Shown here piece after piece: positions 52,154 to 60,594 of a stretch of 64,000 bases of DNA. The DNA comes from Rhizobium sp. Root1212 (lineage in GTDB: Bacteria; Pseudomonadota; Alphaproteobacteria; Rhizobiales; Rhizobiaceae), in the NCBI RefSeq assembly GCF_001424985.1, contig NZ_LMDA01000001.1:124001-188000 (forward strand), written 5' to 3'. A model generated the notes under the pieces. The model saw nothing but the letters and a program-made list of their open reading frames with translations. It searched no databases and was not told the DNA's origin. How positions within the stretch are numbered: position 1 is the stretch's first letter; each line of letters begins with the position of its first letter. The translations under genes were made by a program, and so were the position numbers.

Positions 52154-54199
52154 ATGAACCTCGCGCCGGAAACCAAGCCGCAACGCAATGGATGGTGCAT
52201 GAGGCACACACTGGCCGACGTTGAGATTGAGCTGCAGCACGAGCCGCCGAGACCGGCGAGTGCGGAACTGCGCACGCTCTATCGCGAGGAAAGCGAAGCG
52301 CCCCGCAAGCGCGCGACGCGGCAGGGCCTGTGGATCGCGGTCGCGGCCTATCTGCTCTATTCGCTGACCGATATGCTCGTCGTGCCGGATGTCGCGGTCT
52401 ACACCATCGCCGCGCGCTTCGTGGTCGGCATTCTCGCGCTGACCACCCTCGAAACCCAGATACGCACCAAGGCCAGTGCCGATGCCATCGACGCATGGTC
52501 GGCGACCGCCGTGGTTTTCGCCTATGCGGGCTGGCTCTACACCGCCCAGATGACGGCGCATTCGCAGGCGATCTCCTATTACATGGTGTTCGGCGCCATC
52601 TTCATGATGAGCGTCAACCTGTTCTTCAGCTTCCAGTTCCGGCTGGCGCTCGTCGCCTCCGTGACGATCATGCTGATCTTCCTCAGTTCGCTCTATGCCT
52701 TTCCGGCGATGGCCGACCTGCAGAAGCTGACGCTCGGCGCCTTCTGCGTCTCCTGCTTCGTCTTCACCTCCTATGTGAACTTCAAGCTCAACAAGGAGCG
52801 CTACAAGGTCTTCCTCAATGCGCTGGAAGCCCGCTTCCAGCAGAAGGAAGCGACCGAGCGCGGCAAGGCGCTGCTTCGTCTTTCCAACACCGATCCGCTG
52901 ACCGGGCTTGAGAACCGGCGCTGCGTCGATCAGCGGCTGCGCGCCTGCTGGGAAGGCTGGCAGAAATACGGCCGCAACTTCGCCGTCCTGTTGATCGACG
53001 TCGATTTCTTCAAACATTACAACGATTTCTACGGTCATCAGGAAGGTGACCGCTGCCTGATCCTCGTCGCCAATGCCCTGAGCGACGCGATCGAGCCCTA
53101 CAACGCCACCATCGGCCGCTACGGCGGCGAGGAATTCATCGTGCTGGCCCGGCTCGAAACCCGCGAAGAGGCGGGCAAGCTTGCCGAGATCATCTGCCGC
53201 ACCGTGCGCGCCATGGACCTTCCCCACGGCCAGCGGCGCGACGGCACCTCGGTCGTCACCGTCAGCATCGGCGCGTCGTTCACCCGCAATGCCGGCTCGA
53301 AGCTCGAAAAGATCATCCACGAGGCCGACCGGGCGCTCTATGCCGCCAAGGCCAGCGGCCGCAACGGCATCAAGCTCTTCGATCCGAACGATCCGCACAG
53401 CAGCGACGACAGCGAGAACATCGCCGCGATCCTGAAGATCGCCATCGAGCAGGATCTCGTCTCGATGGTCTACCAGCCGATCCGCAATGTCGTCTCCGGC
53501 AGGCTCGATGCGGCCGAAGCACTAATGCGACTGAAGATGCTCGACGGCACGCCGGTTCCGCCGAGCCTGTTCATTCCCGTCGCCGAGCGCACTGGTGCGA
53601 TTCTCGAACTCGGCCGCTGGGCGGTCCGCACCGTCTGCCGCGACATGCTGGCGAGCAATCTCGTCCCGGTCGCCAGCGTCAACGTCTCGCCGATCCAGCT
53701 GAAGGCTCCCGGCTTTTCCGCCTCGGTCGCCGCCATTCTCGGCGAGACCGGCGTTGCCGGGGGGCGGCTTGCCTTCGAGATCACCGAAGGTCTCGAAATG
53801 GAGATGGATTCGGACATCCTGCGCTGCATCAGCGACCTGAAGATGCTCGGTATCCGCATCTGGCTCGACGATTTCGGCACGGGCTTTGCCGGCCTCTCCT
53901 GGCTGCGGCTCATCGATTTCGATACCGTCAAGATCGACCGCTCCTTCCTGCACGATTGCGGCGAGGAGCGCGGCAAGGCGATGCTGCAGGATATCATCGG
54001 CCTTATCCGCAATCGCGGCCACAAGATCCTGGTGGAAGGCGTGGAGACAGAGGCGCAGCTCGCCCTCATGCACAAATTCCGCATCGACCAGGTGCAGGGC
54101 TACTATGTCGGACGGCCGGAGCCCTCAGAGCGGTTTCGCGCCAGCCCCGCCGACAAGACGCCGGTCAATGTGCGCGCACTGACGCCGCTGCGGCGCTAG
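52154..54199 (+). CDS. Membrane GGDEF-EAL cyclic-di-GMP protein
   Basis: About 681 residues. The N-terminal region has six or so hydrophobic helices (about 55-205) that may sense a membrane signal. The GGDEF domain has an intact GGEEF (324-328) and DVDFFKHYND, but no RxxD inhibitory site just before it. The EAL domain follows with AEALMR, EITEGLEME, DDFGTG, DTVKIDRSF and VEGVETEAQ, i.e. the residues needed for phosphodiesterase activity. It could make or degrade c-di-GMP. The start is uncertain: ATG 52154 is given, with ATG 52199 and TTG 52139 as alternatives. Confidence 0.88.
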   Translation: MNLAPETKPQRNGWCMRHTLADVEIELQHEPPRPASAELRTLYREESEAPRKRATRQGLWIAVAAYLLYSLTDMLVVPDVAVYTIAARFVVGILALTTLETQIRTKASADAIDAWSATAVVFAYAGWLYTAQMTAHSQAISYYMVFGAIFMMSVNLFFSFQFRLALVASVTIMLIFLSSLYAFPAMADLQKLTLGAFCVSCFVFTSYVNFKLNKERYKVFLNALEARFQQKEATERGKALLRLSNTDPLTGLENRRCVDQRLRACWEGWQKYGRNFAVLLIDVDFFKHYNDFYGHQEGDRCLILVANALSDAIEPYNATIGRYGGEEFIVLARLETREEAGKLAEIICRTVRAMDLPHGQRRDGTSVVTVSIGASFTRNAGSKLEKIIHEADRALYAAKASGRNGIKLFDPNDPHSSDDSENIAAILKIAIEQDLVSMVYQPIRNVVSGRLDAAEALMRLKMLDGTPVPPSLFIPVAERTGAILELGRWAVRTVCRDMLASNLVPVASVNVSPIQLKAPGFSASVAAILGETGVAGGRLAFEITEGLEMEMDSDILRCISDLKMLGIRIWLDDFGTGFAGLSWLRLIDFDTVKIDRSFLHDCGEERGKAMLQDIIGLIRNRGHKILVEGVETEAQLALMHKFRIDQVQGYYVGRPEPSERFRASPADKTPVNVRALTPLRR

Positions 54200-54236
54200 A
54201 ACGCCCTTCCCTGCCGGTTTTTCTTGGGACCGGCCC

Positions 54237-54264
54237 TTGCCATTTCGGCAGAAATCCGTATAAG
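54237..54264 (+). promoter_or_regulatory. Candidate promoter of the rpsF operon
   Basis: TTGCCA (54237-54242), 16-base spacer, TATAAG (54259-54264). It is the best sigma-70-like pair upstream of rpsF and lies just past the GGDEF-EAL gene. It would give a leader of about 215 bases. Confidence 0.4.
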
Positions 54265-54337
54265 CCGCCCTGTTCGAAACACCCGGTCTTCTGGCTGGTG
54301 GCTGAACGGAGGGCCGGTTTTCCAATTAAGAAACCTG

Positions 54338-54356
54338 TCCGGACCAAAGGGGTCCA
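54338..54356 (+). promoter_or_regulatory. Hairpin in the rpsF leader
   Basis: TCCGGACCAAAGGGGTCCA: GGACC pairs with GGTCC around AAAGG. It is nearly identical to the hairpin in the leader of the Omp25-like gene (14040-14058, minus strand). The surrounding leader (54265-54488) is long for a three- or four-gene ribosomal operon, leaving room for autoregulation by S6-S18, which is known in other bacteria. No consensus for that motif is confirmed here. Confidence 0.4.
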
Positions 54357-54488
54357 GCCTCCCGTGTCTCCGCTCTCGACCGTCTCGAAACAACACTTTC
54401 TTGCCGGCTTTTCAAAGCCAATAAGAACAGTCGTTGAGGCTTAGCCGCCGATTTCCGGGTGATGTTTAACGCAAGAAAGGTAGCCACA

Positions 54489-54935
54489 ATGGCTCTTTAT
54501 GAACACGTATTCCTCGCTCGGCAGGATATTTCCGCCCAGCAGGTCGATGCCCTCGTCGAACAGTACAAGGGCGTCATCGAAGCGAACGGCGGTAAGGTCG
54601 GTCGCGTCGAGAACTGGGGCCTCAAGTCCCTCACCTACCGCATCAAGAAGAACCGCAAGGCTCACTACGTTCTCATGGACATCGATGCTCCGGCACCGGC
54701 CGTTCATGAAGTCGAGCGCCAGATGCGCATCAACGAAGACGTTCTTCGCTACATGACCATCGCTGTCGAGAAGCACGAAGAAGGCGCGTCTGCCATGATG
54801 CAGAAGCGCGACCGTGACGACCGTCCGCGCCGTGACGGCGACCGTCCGGAGCGCAGCTTCGGCGACCGTGGTCCGCGTCCGGACCGTGGTGACCGCGAAG
54901 ACCGTCCGCGCCGTCCGCGCGAAGACCGTGCATAA
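54489..54935 (+). CDS. rpsF: 30S ribosomal protein S6
   Basis: A 148-residue S6, which binds S18 and the central domain of 16S rRNA. The first 95 residues are the conserved fold ([15 protein letters not shown]...[22 protein letters not shown]). The C-terminal tail is a repetitive Arg/Asp/Pro-rich extension ([20 protein letters not shown] and similar) of about 45 residues, as in other rhizobia. AAAGG lies about 8 bases before the ATG. First gene of rpsF-rpsR-DUF2232-rplI. Confidence 0.97.
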   Translation: MALYEHVFLARQDISAQQVDALVEQYKGVIEANGGKVGRVENWGLKSLTYRIKKNRKAHYVLMDIDAPAPAVHEVERQMRINEDVLRYMTIAVEKHEEGASAMMQKRDRDDRPRRDGDRPERSFGDRGPRPDRGDREDRPRRPREDRA

Positions 54936-54953
54936 GGTTTAGGAGAAAAGACA

Positions 54954-55202
54954 ATGGCTGATATTTCTTCCGCTCCGGCACGCCGCCCGTTCCACCGTCG
55001 CCGCAAGACCTGCCCCTTCTCGGGCGCAAACGCTCCGCGGATCGACTACAAGGACATCCGTCTCCTGCAGCGCTACATTTCCGAGCGCGGCAAGATCGTT
55101 CCGTCCCGCATCACGGCCGTTTCCCAGAAGAAGCAGCGCGAACTCGCCCAGGCGATCAAGCGCGCCCGTTTCCTCGGCCTGCTGCCCTACGTCGTAGCCT
55201 AA
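54954..55202 (+). CDS. rpsR: 30S ribosomal protein S18
   Basis: An 82-residue S18. It starts [24 protein letters not shown] and contains [28 protein letters not shown], the invariant core. AGGAG precedes the ATG; the gene is 18 bases after rpsF. Confidence 0.98.
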   Translation: MADISSAPARRPFHRRRKTCPFSGANAPRIDYKDIRLLQRYISERGKIVPSRITAVSQKKQRELAQAIKRARFLGLLPYVVA

Positions 55203-55246
55203 GGCTCGACTCTGCGTGAGTCTCCTGACTCCGCGGTAACTGACTT

Positions 55247-55285
55247 AAGGTGAGGCGAAGGCCTGTCGGCATCGCCTCACCTTTT
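55247..55285 (+). terminator. Terminator or attenuator after rpsR
   Basis: AAGGTGAGGCGA (55247-55258) pairs with TCGCCTCACCTT (55272-55283), 12-bp stem, followed by TTTTCC overall. It separates rpsFR from the downstream DUF2232 and rplI genes, so it would lower but perhaps not stop their expression. Confidence 0.75.
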
Positions 55286-55394
55286 CCCTTCCGCGTTGGG
55301 CGCGGATCGGCAAACCGGCGCTCTGGCGCTCAAACCCATGTTGGGGCTCTTTCTCAAGAAAAGCCTCTAACTGCTTGATAGCAGGACAGCGAAC

Positions 55395-56366
55395 GTGAAG
55401 ACCGTAAACTCGACATCGCTGCTGATCGGCGCCCTTGCCGGTGTGACCGCCGCCTTGCTTTCGCTTGGCGCGAACACGCAGTCGTCGCTTGCGATCGCGC
55501 TTTACGCAGGGTCCGCGCTGCCGATCCTGATTGCCGGTCTCGGCTGGGGCAATGTCGCGGCCATCCTCGCCGTCGTCGTTGCCGGGCTCATCGGCTCGGT
55601 GATGGTCTCGCCCTATTTCTCGCTCCTCTTTCTCGTCATCACGCTCGTTCCGGCAGCCTGGCTCAGCCATCTCGCCAATCTCGCACGGCCCGCTTCCGAA
55701 CTCGGCGGCCCGGACGATGCGATGGCCTGGTATCCGCTGTCCGATATCCTGACGCAGCTTGCGGGTCTCGTGACCGTCGGCATGATCATTGTCGGCCTCG
55801 TCGTCGGCTACGACAAGTCGATGTCCGACCGCATGGTGGAGCTTGTGCTGGAAGCGCTGAAGGCGCAGGAGCCGCTCTACAACCCGGATGCCGACACGCT
55901 CGCCCAGTTCAAGGCCGTGTTCTCCATCGCCCTGCCGATGGTGCAGGGTGCGATGTGGGTGCTGATGCTGTTTGCGATCTATTACATCGCCACCCGCATC
56001 ACCCAGATCGCCGGCAACAATCTGCGCCCGCGCGAGGACATGCCCTCGACACTGCGCATGCACCGTTATGCGATCTTCGCCTTTCTGGGCGGCCTGCTGC
56101 TCTGCTTTGCCGGCGGCACCCTCGGGGCGCTCGGCGCGCTGATCTGCGGCACGTTCGGCGCGGGTTTTCTGCTTTCCGGCTTTGCCGTCTTTCATTTCCG
56201 CACGCGCGGCAAGTCCTGGCGGCTGCCCGTGCTGTGGATCGGATACCTGTCGGTGGCGCTGTTCACGATACCGGCATTCTTCTTTCTCCTGTCGGGCCTG
56301 ATGGATACGCGGCGAGCCATCGCCCTGTCACCGACCGGGAAAACAACTGAAACCAAAGACAACTGA
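55395..56366 (+). CDS. DUF2232 multi-pass membrane protein
   Basis: A 323-residue inner-membrane protein with about eight hydrophobic helices, of the DUF2232 family that is typically found between rpsR and rplI in Alphaproteobacteria. Its function is unknown. It starts at GTG 55395 ([25 protein letters not shown]). It lies 19 bases before rplI. Confidence 0.88.
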   Translation: MKTVNSTSLLIGALAGVTAALLSLGANTQSSLAIALYAGSALPILIAGLGWGNVAAILAVVVAGLIGSVMVSPYFSLLFLVITLVPAAWLSHLANLARPASELGGPDDAMAWYPLSDILTQLAGLVTVGMIIVGLVVGYDKSMSDRMVELVLEALKAQEPLYNPDADTLAQFKAVFSIALPMVQGAMWVLMLFAIYYIATRITQIAGNNLRPREDMPSTLRMHRYAIFAFLGGLLLCFAGGTLGALGALICGTFGAGFLLSGFAVFHFRTRGKSWRLPVLWIGYLSVALFTIPAFFFLLSGLMDTRRAIALSPTGKTTETKDN

Positions 56367-56385
56367 AACTCGAAAGGACACTCTC

Positions 56386-56961
56386 ATGGACGTTATTCTC
56401 CTTGAACGCGTTGCCAAGCTCGGCCAGATGGGCGAAACCGTAAAGGTTCGCGACGGCTTTGCACGCAACTACCTGCTGCCGCTCGGCAAGGCCCTGCGCG
56501 CCAACGAAGCCAACCGCAAGCGTTTCGACGCCGAGCGCGCGACCCTCGAAGCCCGTAACCTCGAGCGCAAGTCCGAAGCCCAGGCCGTTGCTGAAAAGCT
56601 CGACGGCAAGTCCTTCATCGTCGTTCGCTCCGCTGGCGAAACCGGCCAGCTCTACGGTTCGGTTGCTGCTCGCGACGTCGTCGAGACGCTGGCTGCCGAA
56701 GGCTTCAACATCGGCCGCAACCAGGTCGACCTGAACCACCCGATCAAGTCGATCGGCCTGCACGCCGTAACCCTGCACCTGCATTCGGAAGTCGAAATCT
56801 CCGTCAACATCAACGTTGCCCGCTCGACCGACGAAGCCGAGCGTCAGGCCAAGGGTGAAGACCTGACCTCCGTCGAAGCTATCTACGGCGTTGACGAAGA
56901 TGCCCTGAAGCCGGAAGACTTCTTCAACCCGGAAGCTGAATACGACGCTGACGAAGAATAA
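56386..56961 (+). CDS. rplI: 50S ribosomal protein L9
   Basis: A 191-residue L9. The N-domain [37 protein letters not shown] binds 23S rRNA. A long connecting helix and the C-domain follow ([18 protein letters not shown]). The C-terminus has an acidic extension (about 40 residues, ending DADEE) common in rhizobia. A strong terminator follows. Confidence 0.98.
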   Translation: MDVILLERVAKLGQMGETVKVRDGFARNYLLPLGKALRANEANRKRFDAERATLEARNLERKSEAQAVAEKLDGKSFIVVRSAGETGQLYGSVAARDVVETLAAEGFNIGRNQVDLNHPIKSIGLHAVTLHLHSEVEISVNINVARSTDEAERQAKGEDLTSVEAIYGVDEDALKPEDFFNPEAEYDADEE

Positions 56962-56985
56962 TCGTCGGCTCGAAAGAGCTTAAAG

Positions 56986-57022
56986 AAAAGCCCGGATCGG
57001 TTCGCCGATCCGGGCTTTTTTC
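56986..57022. terminator. Strong bidirectional terminator after rplI
   Basis: AAAAGCCCGGATCGG (56986-57000), TTCG loop, CCGATCCGGGCTTTT (57005-57019) and further T residues to 57022. It ends rplI on the plus strand and the efflux operon (last stop at 57025) on the minus strand. Confidence 0.92.
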
Positions 57023-57024
57023 GT

Positions 57025-58074
57025 TCAGGATGAAGGTTCTGCCGCCTTGTCGATGCGGACGATGACCGAAAGGCCGGGTGACAGCCGGTCGGCAAGCGCC
57101 TGTCCGGGATCGATGGAAACGCGCACGCCGACGCGCTGGGCGATCTTGGTGAAATTGCCGGTGGCATTGTCGGCCTTGATGACAGCGAATTCGGAGCCGG
57201 CGGCCGGCGAGAAGCGCTCGATATGGCCCTTCAGCGCGCTGCCCTTGAAGGCATCGACGGTGAATGTGACGGGCTGGCCGACCTGCATGCCGTCAAGCTG
57301 GGTTTCCTTGAAGTTGGCGACGATCCACAGATCCTCCGGCACGACGGCGAGAAGCTGGGTGCCGGCGGTCACGTACTGGCCGACGCGGGCACCGACTTCG
57401 CCGACATGGCCGTCGCGCGGGGCGACGATGCGGGTGTTGCCGAGATCGATCCTTGCAAGCTCGACCGTCGCCTCGGCACCGGAGACCGCAGCCTCCAGCG
57501 ATGCGCGATTGACGATAATCGTCTGCAGGTTTTGACGCGCGACGTCGAGGGCGGCTTCGTGCTGGGCGACGGTGGCCTTCGCCTGATCGAGGGTGGCGCG
57601 GGCTTGCTCGACATCGCTGGTCGGGGCGATGTTGCGTTCGTTCAGGCCTTGCACGCGGTTCCAGGCGAGTTCGGCGCGTTTTTCTGCGGCCCTGCTGCCT
57701 GCAAGCTGGGCTTCGGCTGCTGTGATGTTGGCCTTGGCGGAAAGCTCCGACTGGTGGGAATTGGCAAGCGTCGCCTTCTGGGCGGCGAGCGAGGCCTCGG
57801 CCTGGGCGAGCTTCTGCACATAGGTCCGGTCGTCGATGCGCACCAGCAGGTCGCCCTGCTTCACCGCCTGATAATCCTTGACCGGGACCTCCACCACATA
57901 ACCGCTGACCTGCGGGCTCATCAGCGTGACCATGCCGCGGACATAGGCATTGTCGGTGGTTTCGACGGATGTCGCGAACGGCGGCAGGCGCCAGGCATAG
58001 AGCGCCAGCAGCACGCCGGCGATGCCGGCAAGCAACGTGATGATGGTCGACGAAGAACGAAGGGCTTTCAGCAT
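57025..58074 (-). CDS. HlyD/EmrA-family membrane fusion protein
   Basis: A 349-residue periplasmic adaptor with one N-terminal membrane helix (about 10-28, STIITLLAGIAGVLLALYAW). The biotinyl-lipoyl-like half-motif VRGMVTLMSPQVSGYVVEVPVKDYQAVKQGD is followed by a long coiled-coil hairpin (about 80-190) and the second half GNTRIVAPRDGHVG. It links the DHA2-type pump to an outer membrane channel for drug export. Last gene of marR-pump-adaptor; starts at ATG 58074, 19 bases after the pump stop. Confidence 0.92.
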   Translation of the reverse strand: MLKALRSSSTIITLLAGIAGVLLALYAWRLPPFATSVETTDNAYVRGMVTLMSPQVSGYVVEVPVKDYQAVKQGDLLVRIDDRTYVQKLAQAEASLAAQKATLANSHQSELSAKANITAAEAQLAGSRAAEKRAELAWNRVQGLNERNIAPTSDVEQARATLDQAKATVAQHEAALDVARQNLQTIIVNRASLEAAVSGAEATVELARIDLGNTRIVAPRDGHVGEVGARVGQYVTAGTQLLAVVPEDLWIVANFKETQLDGMQVGQPVTFTVDAFKGSALKGHIERFSPAAGSEFAVIKADNATGNFTKIAQRVGVRVSIDPGQALADRLSPGLSVIVRIDKAAEPSS

Positions 58075-58093
58075 TGTCAGGTCCAGGGTTTGA

Positions 58094-59809
58094 TCAGGCG
58101 GGTATGGCAGCAGCGGGAGCCGTGAAGCGACGGGCGAGAAAACGCCAGCCAAGGTGCATCAGGAGGAAGAAGAGCGAGATGGCCGAGACGGCGGCGATCG
58201 TCAGGAAGGTATCGTTATAGGCCATGATATAGGCCTCGCGGCTGACCTGCTGGCCGAGCAGTGTCAGACCTTCGGCATTCAGCAGCGTCTTGTCGGTGAT
58301 GACCTTGCCATAGGCGCCGGCGAGCTGGGAGACGCGCTGGGCGACGAGCGGATCACTCAACACGATCTTTTCCACCAGCACGCTCGAATGGAATTTTTCG
58401 CGCAGCGTGACGAAGGTGCCGAGTGCTGCCGAGGCCATCGAGCCGCCGATGCTCTGGGTGAACAGGAAGATCACGAGGAAATTGACGATATAGGGGATGC
58501 CCTTGGCAAACACCGTCTTCAGCCCCGCAGCCATGGCCGGCGGCAGGAACATGGCGGCACCGGCGGCGACCATGGCCTGGCTCAGATACATCTGTTCCGG
58601 CCGGGTCAGCGCCGTGGAATTGCTGTCCAGATAGGCGCCGGTGCCGATCAGGATCAGCGCAAGCACGTGGGCGAGATCGACGTGGCGGGTGGTCATCAGG
58701 AAGGCACAGACGAGACCGCCGGTAATCGAGGCGCAGAGAATGACCGTATAGAGCATCACCGTCTGGTCGTTGGTGAGGCCGATCTGCTGGAAGAAATTGG
58801 CAGCCGTCGTCGATTGCTCGGAAGCGACCGTGCGGAAAACGATGAGCACCGCCGCCATGTGCAGGTTCGGCCAGCTGAACACCCAGCGCAGATCTATCAG
58901 CGGCGATTGCCGGTTCAGCTCGATGACGGCGAAGACGGTGAGCAGGCCGATCGCCGCCGCCAGCAGCGCGCCGAGCCACCACGCTTCGAACCACCAGTAA
59001 AGGCGGCCAAGCGTCAGGAACACCGCGAGACACCCGAAACCGCAGGCGAGGATCAGGTAGCTGAAGATATCCATCTTCTGGATCACCTTTATGCGCGGCG
59101 GTGCGGTGATCGGCAGCAGATAGATGAACGGCAGGAGAATCAACGCCAGCGCCATCTCGAAGGTATAGAGCGCATGATAACCGCCGAAAGACAGAAGGCT
59201 CGGCGAGATGATGCGGGCGAGCGGGGCGGCGAGCAGCGTATTGGTGAGCGACAGGCTGAGGCCGAGCGTCAGCTTCTTTTCCGGCGGGAAGGCTTCGAGC
59301 ATGTAGAGGAAGCCGATAGTCGAGAGCGGCGCAGCCGCCATGCCGCTGATGAAGCGCACGACAAGGGCCGAGTGAAAATCCGACACGAACAGGTTGGCGA
59401 TCGTCGCCAGCACGAAACAGACGATGCCAAGCTCGGCGAAGGGGCGCAGGCCGTATTGCGTGCGGATCTTGAACAGCGCCAGCGACATGCTGGCATAGGG
59501 CGCGAGATAGACGGCTGATAGCCAGGCGAGCTCGTTGACCGTCGCCGAGAGCGATCCTTGCAGCTGGTAGATATTGGCGGACATGAGGTTCATGCCGAGC
59601 CCTTGCGTCAGGGCGGCGAGAATGGATGTGAAGATATAGAGGGTTGCCTTCTGCGGCTTCATCCGCGGCGGCGCGACCGGAGCGGCCGGCGCGGGATTTT
59701 CTTCCTGCACCGGCGCACCCGGCACGACGGGCGTGTCTTCCGGCACGGCGCCTGCGGCTTCAAAGGCGATCCGCTCTTCTTCCCCGACCTGACGTGGCAT
59801 GACGCTCAC
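58094..59809 (-). CDS. DHA2-family MFS multidrug transporter, EmrB-like
   Basis: A 571-residue major facilitator with about 14 hydrophobic helices after a Pro-rich cytoplasmic N-terminus. Family phrases include LNELAWLSAVYLAPYASMSLAL (here VNELAWLSAVYL), and GPAAPL-type loops are replaced by MAAAPLSTIGFLYM. A long periplasmic loop near the end is typical of EmrB. The GTG at 59809 has AAGGAG 7 bases upstream; an in-frame ATG at 59800 is the alternative. It starts 4 bases after the MarR stop. Exports hydrophobic or acidic toxic compounds; the exact substrate is unknown. Confidence 0.9.
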   Translation of the reverse strand: MSVMPRQVGEEERIAFEAAGAVPEDTPVVPGAPVQEENPAPAAPVAPPRMKPQKATLYIFTSILAALTQGLGMNLMSANIYQLQGSLSATVNELAWLSAVYLAPYASMSLALFKIRTQYGLRPFAELGIVCFVLATIANLFVSDFHSALVVRFISGMAAAPLSTIGFLYMLEAFPPEKKLTLGLSLSLTNTLLAAPLARIISPSLLSFGGYHALYTFEMALALILLPFIYLLPITAPPRIKVIQKMDIFSYLILACGFGCLAVFLTLGRLYWWFEAWWLGALLAAAIGLLTVFAVIELNRQSPLIDLRWVFSWPNLHMAAVLIVFRTVASEQSTTAANFFQQIGLTNDQTVMLYTVILCASITGGLVCAFLMTTRHVDLAHVLALILIGTGAYLDSNSTALTRPEQMYLSQAMVAAGAAMFLPPAMAAGLKTVFAKGIPYIVNFLVIFLFTQSIGGSMASAALGTFVTLREKFHSSVLVEKIVLSDPLVAQRVSQLAGAYGKVITDKTLLNAEGLTLLGQQVSREAYIMAYNDTFLTIAAVSAISLFFLLMHLGWRFLARRFTAPAAAIPA

Positions 59810-59813
59810 TGCC

Positions 59814-60260
59814 CTACTCCTTGCCGATCCGCTGGAGGATGTTGTCGATGACGGTGTTGACCACCTTCAGCGTCACTCTTTTTTCCTCGGGATCAATACC
59901 TTCCAGCACCTCGACCCGGATCTTGCGGGCGACTTCCTCGATTTCCTCCGCGCTTTGGCGGCCGTGGGCCGTGAGGTGAATGCGCTTGGTGCGGCGGTCG
60001 CTCGCCTCCAGCCGCCGCTCGACGAAATCCTGTTTCTCCATGCCGTCCAGCAGGCGGACGATGGTCGGCGTCTCGATGCCCAGTTCCTCGGCCAGCTCCC
60101 GCTGGTTGAGGCCATTCCGGCGCAGCAGCGTGAACAGCACGCGGGCACGCGACAAGGTAAGGCCCGTTTCCTTCACCCGTGCATCGAACAGCACGCGCAG
60201 CTTGCGATTGACATTCGCAAGGGCGTCGAAGAGTTCGCGGTCGGTGATGGGTTCGGACAT
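59814..60260 (-). CDS. MarR-family regulator of the efflux operon
   Basis: A 148-residue MarR-type winged helix repressor. The recognition part is LNQRELAEELGIETPTIVRLLDGMEKQDFVERRLEASDRRTKRIHLT (split at about 52-97), with the wing DRRTKR. It leads the marR-pump-adaptor operon, the arrangement of EmrRAB, and probably represses it until a toxic ligand binds. AAGG is 6 bases before the ATG at 60260. An operator-like sequence lies at 60277-60296. Confidence 0.92.
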   Translation of the reverse strand: MSEPITDRELFDALANVNRKLRVLFDARVKETGLTLSRARVLFTLLRRNGLNQRELAEELGIETPTIVRLLDGMEKQDFVERRLEASDRRTKRIHLTAHGRQSAEEIEEVARKIRVEVLEGIDPEEKRVTLKVVNTVIDNILQRIGKE

Positions 60261-60276
60261 TTTATACCTTTTACAT

Positions 60277-60296
60277 ATTACTAGCTTGCTAATTAT
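60277..60296. promoter_or_regulatory. Imperfect palindrome, candidate MarR operator
   Basis: ATTACTAGC (60277-60285), TT, GCTAATTAT (60288-60296): the inner TAGC/GCTA pairs perfectly and 7 of 9 positions match over the whole arm. It lies 17 bases upstream of the MarR start in a very A/T-rich stretch that should hold the promoter. Confidence 0.45.
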
Positions 60297-60594
60297 TTTA
60301 TCCCTATCTAGTCGAAGCCGCCGATGTTTTCAACCCGGCAAAGATGCGCGGCAGCCATGACGAATCTTCCTGTCTCGGCTCCAGGCGTGGTAGATTTGCG
60401 CATGCTGTGCCGAGATTCGGCATGCGCGCCACGGTCAACGGAAAAATGCGCTTTTGGCGTTTGTCACGGGCAGCCTGTGGACATCGGGCACACGGCAGCA
60501 GTACGGGCCTCCCGGATGGCCACGGGCCATGAAGCCCCTTGACCCGGCGCGCGCGAAGCCTAAACCGATGCGGTGAACGGAGAGACGACAGCCC

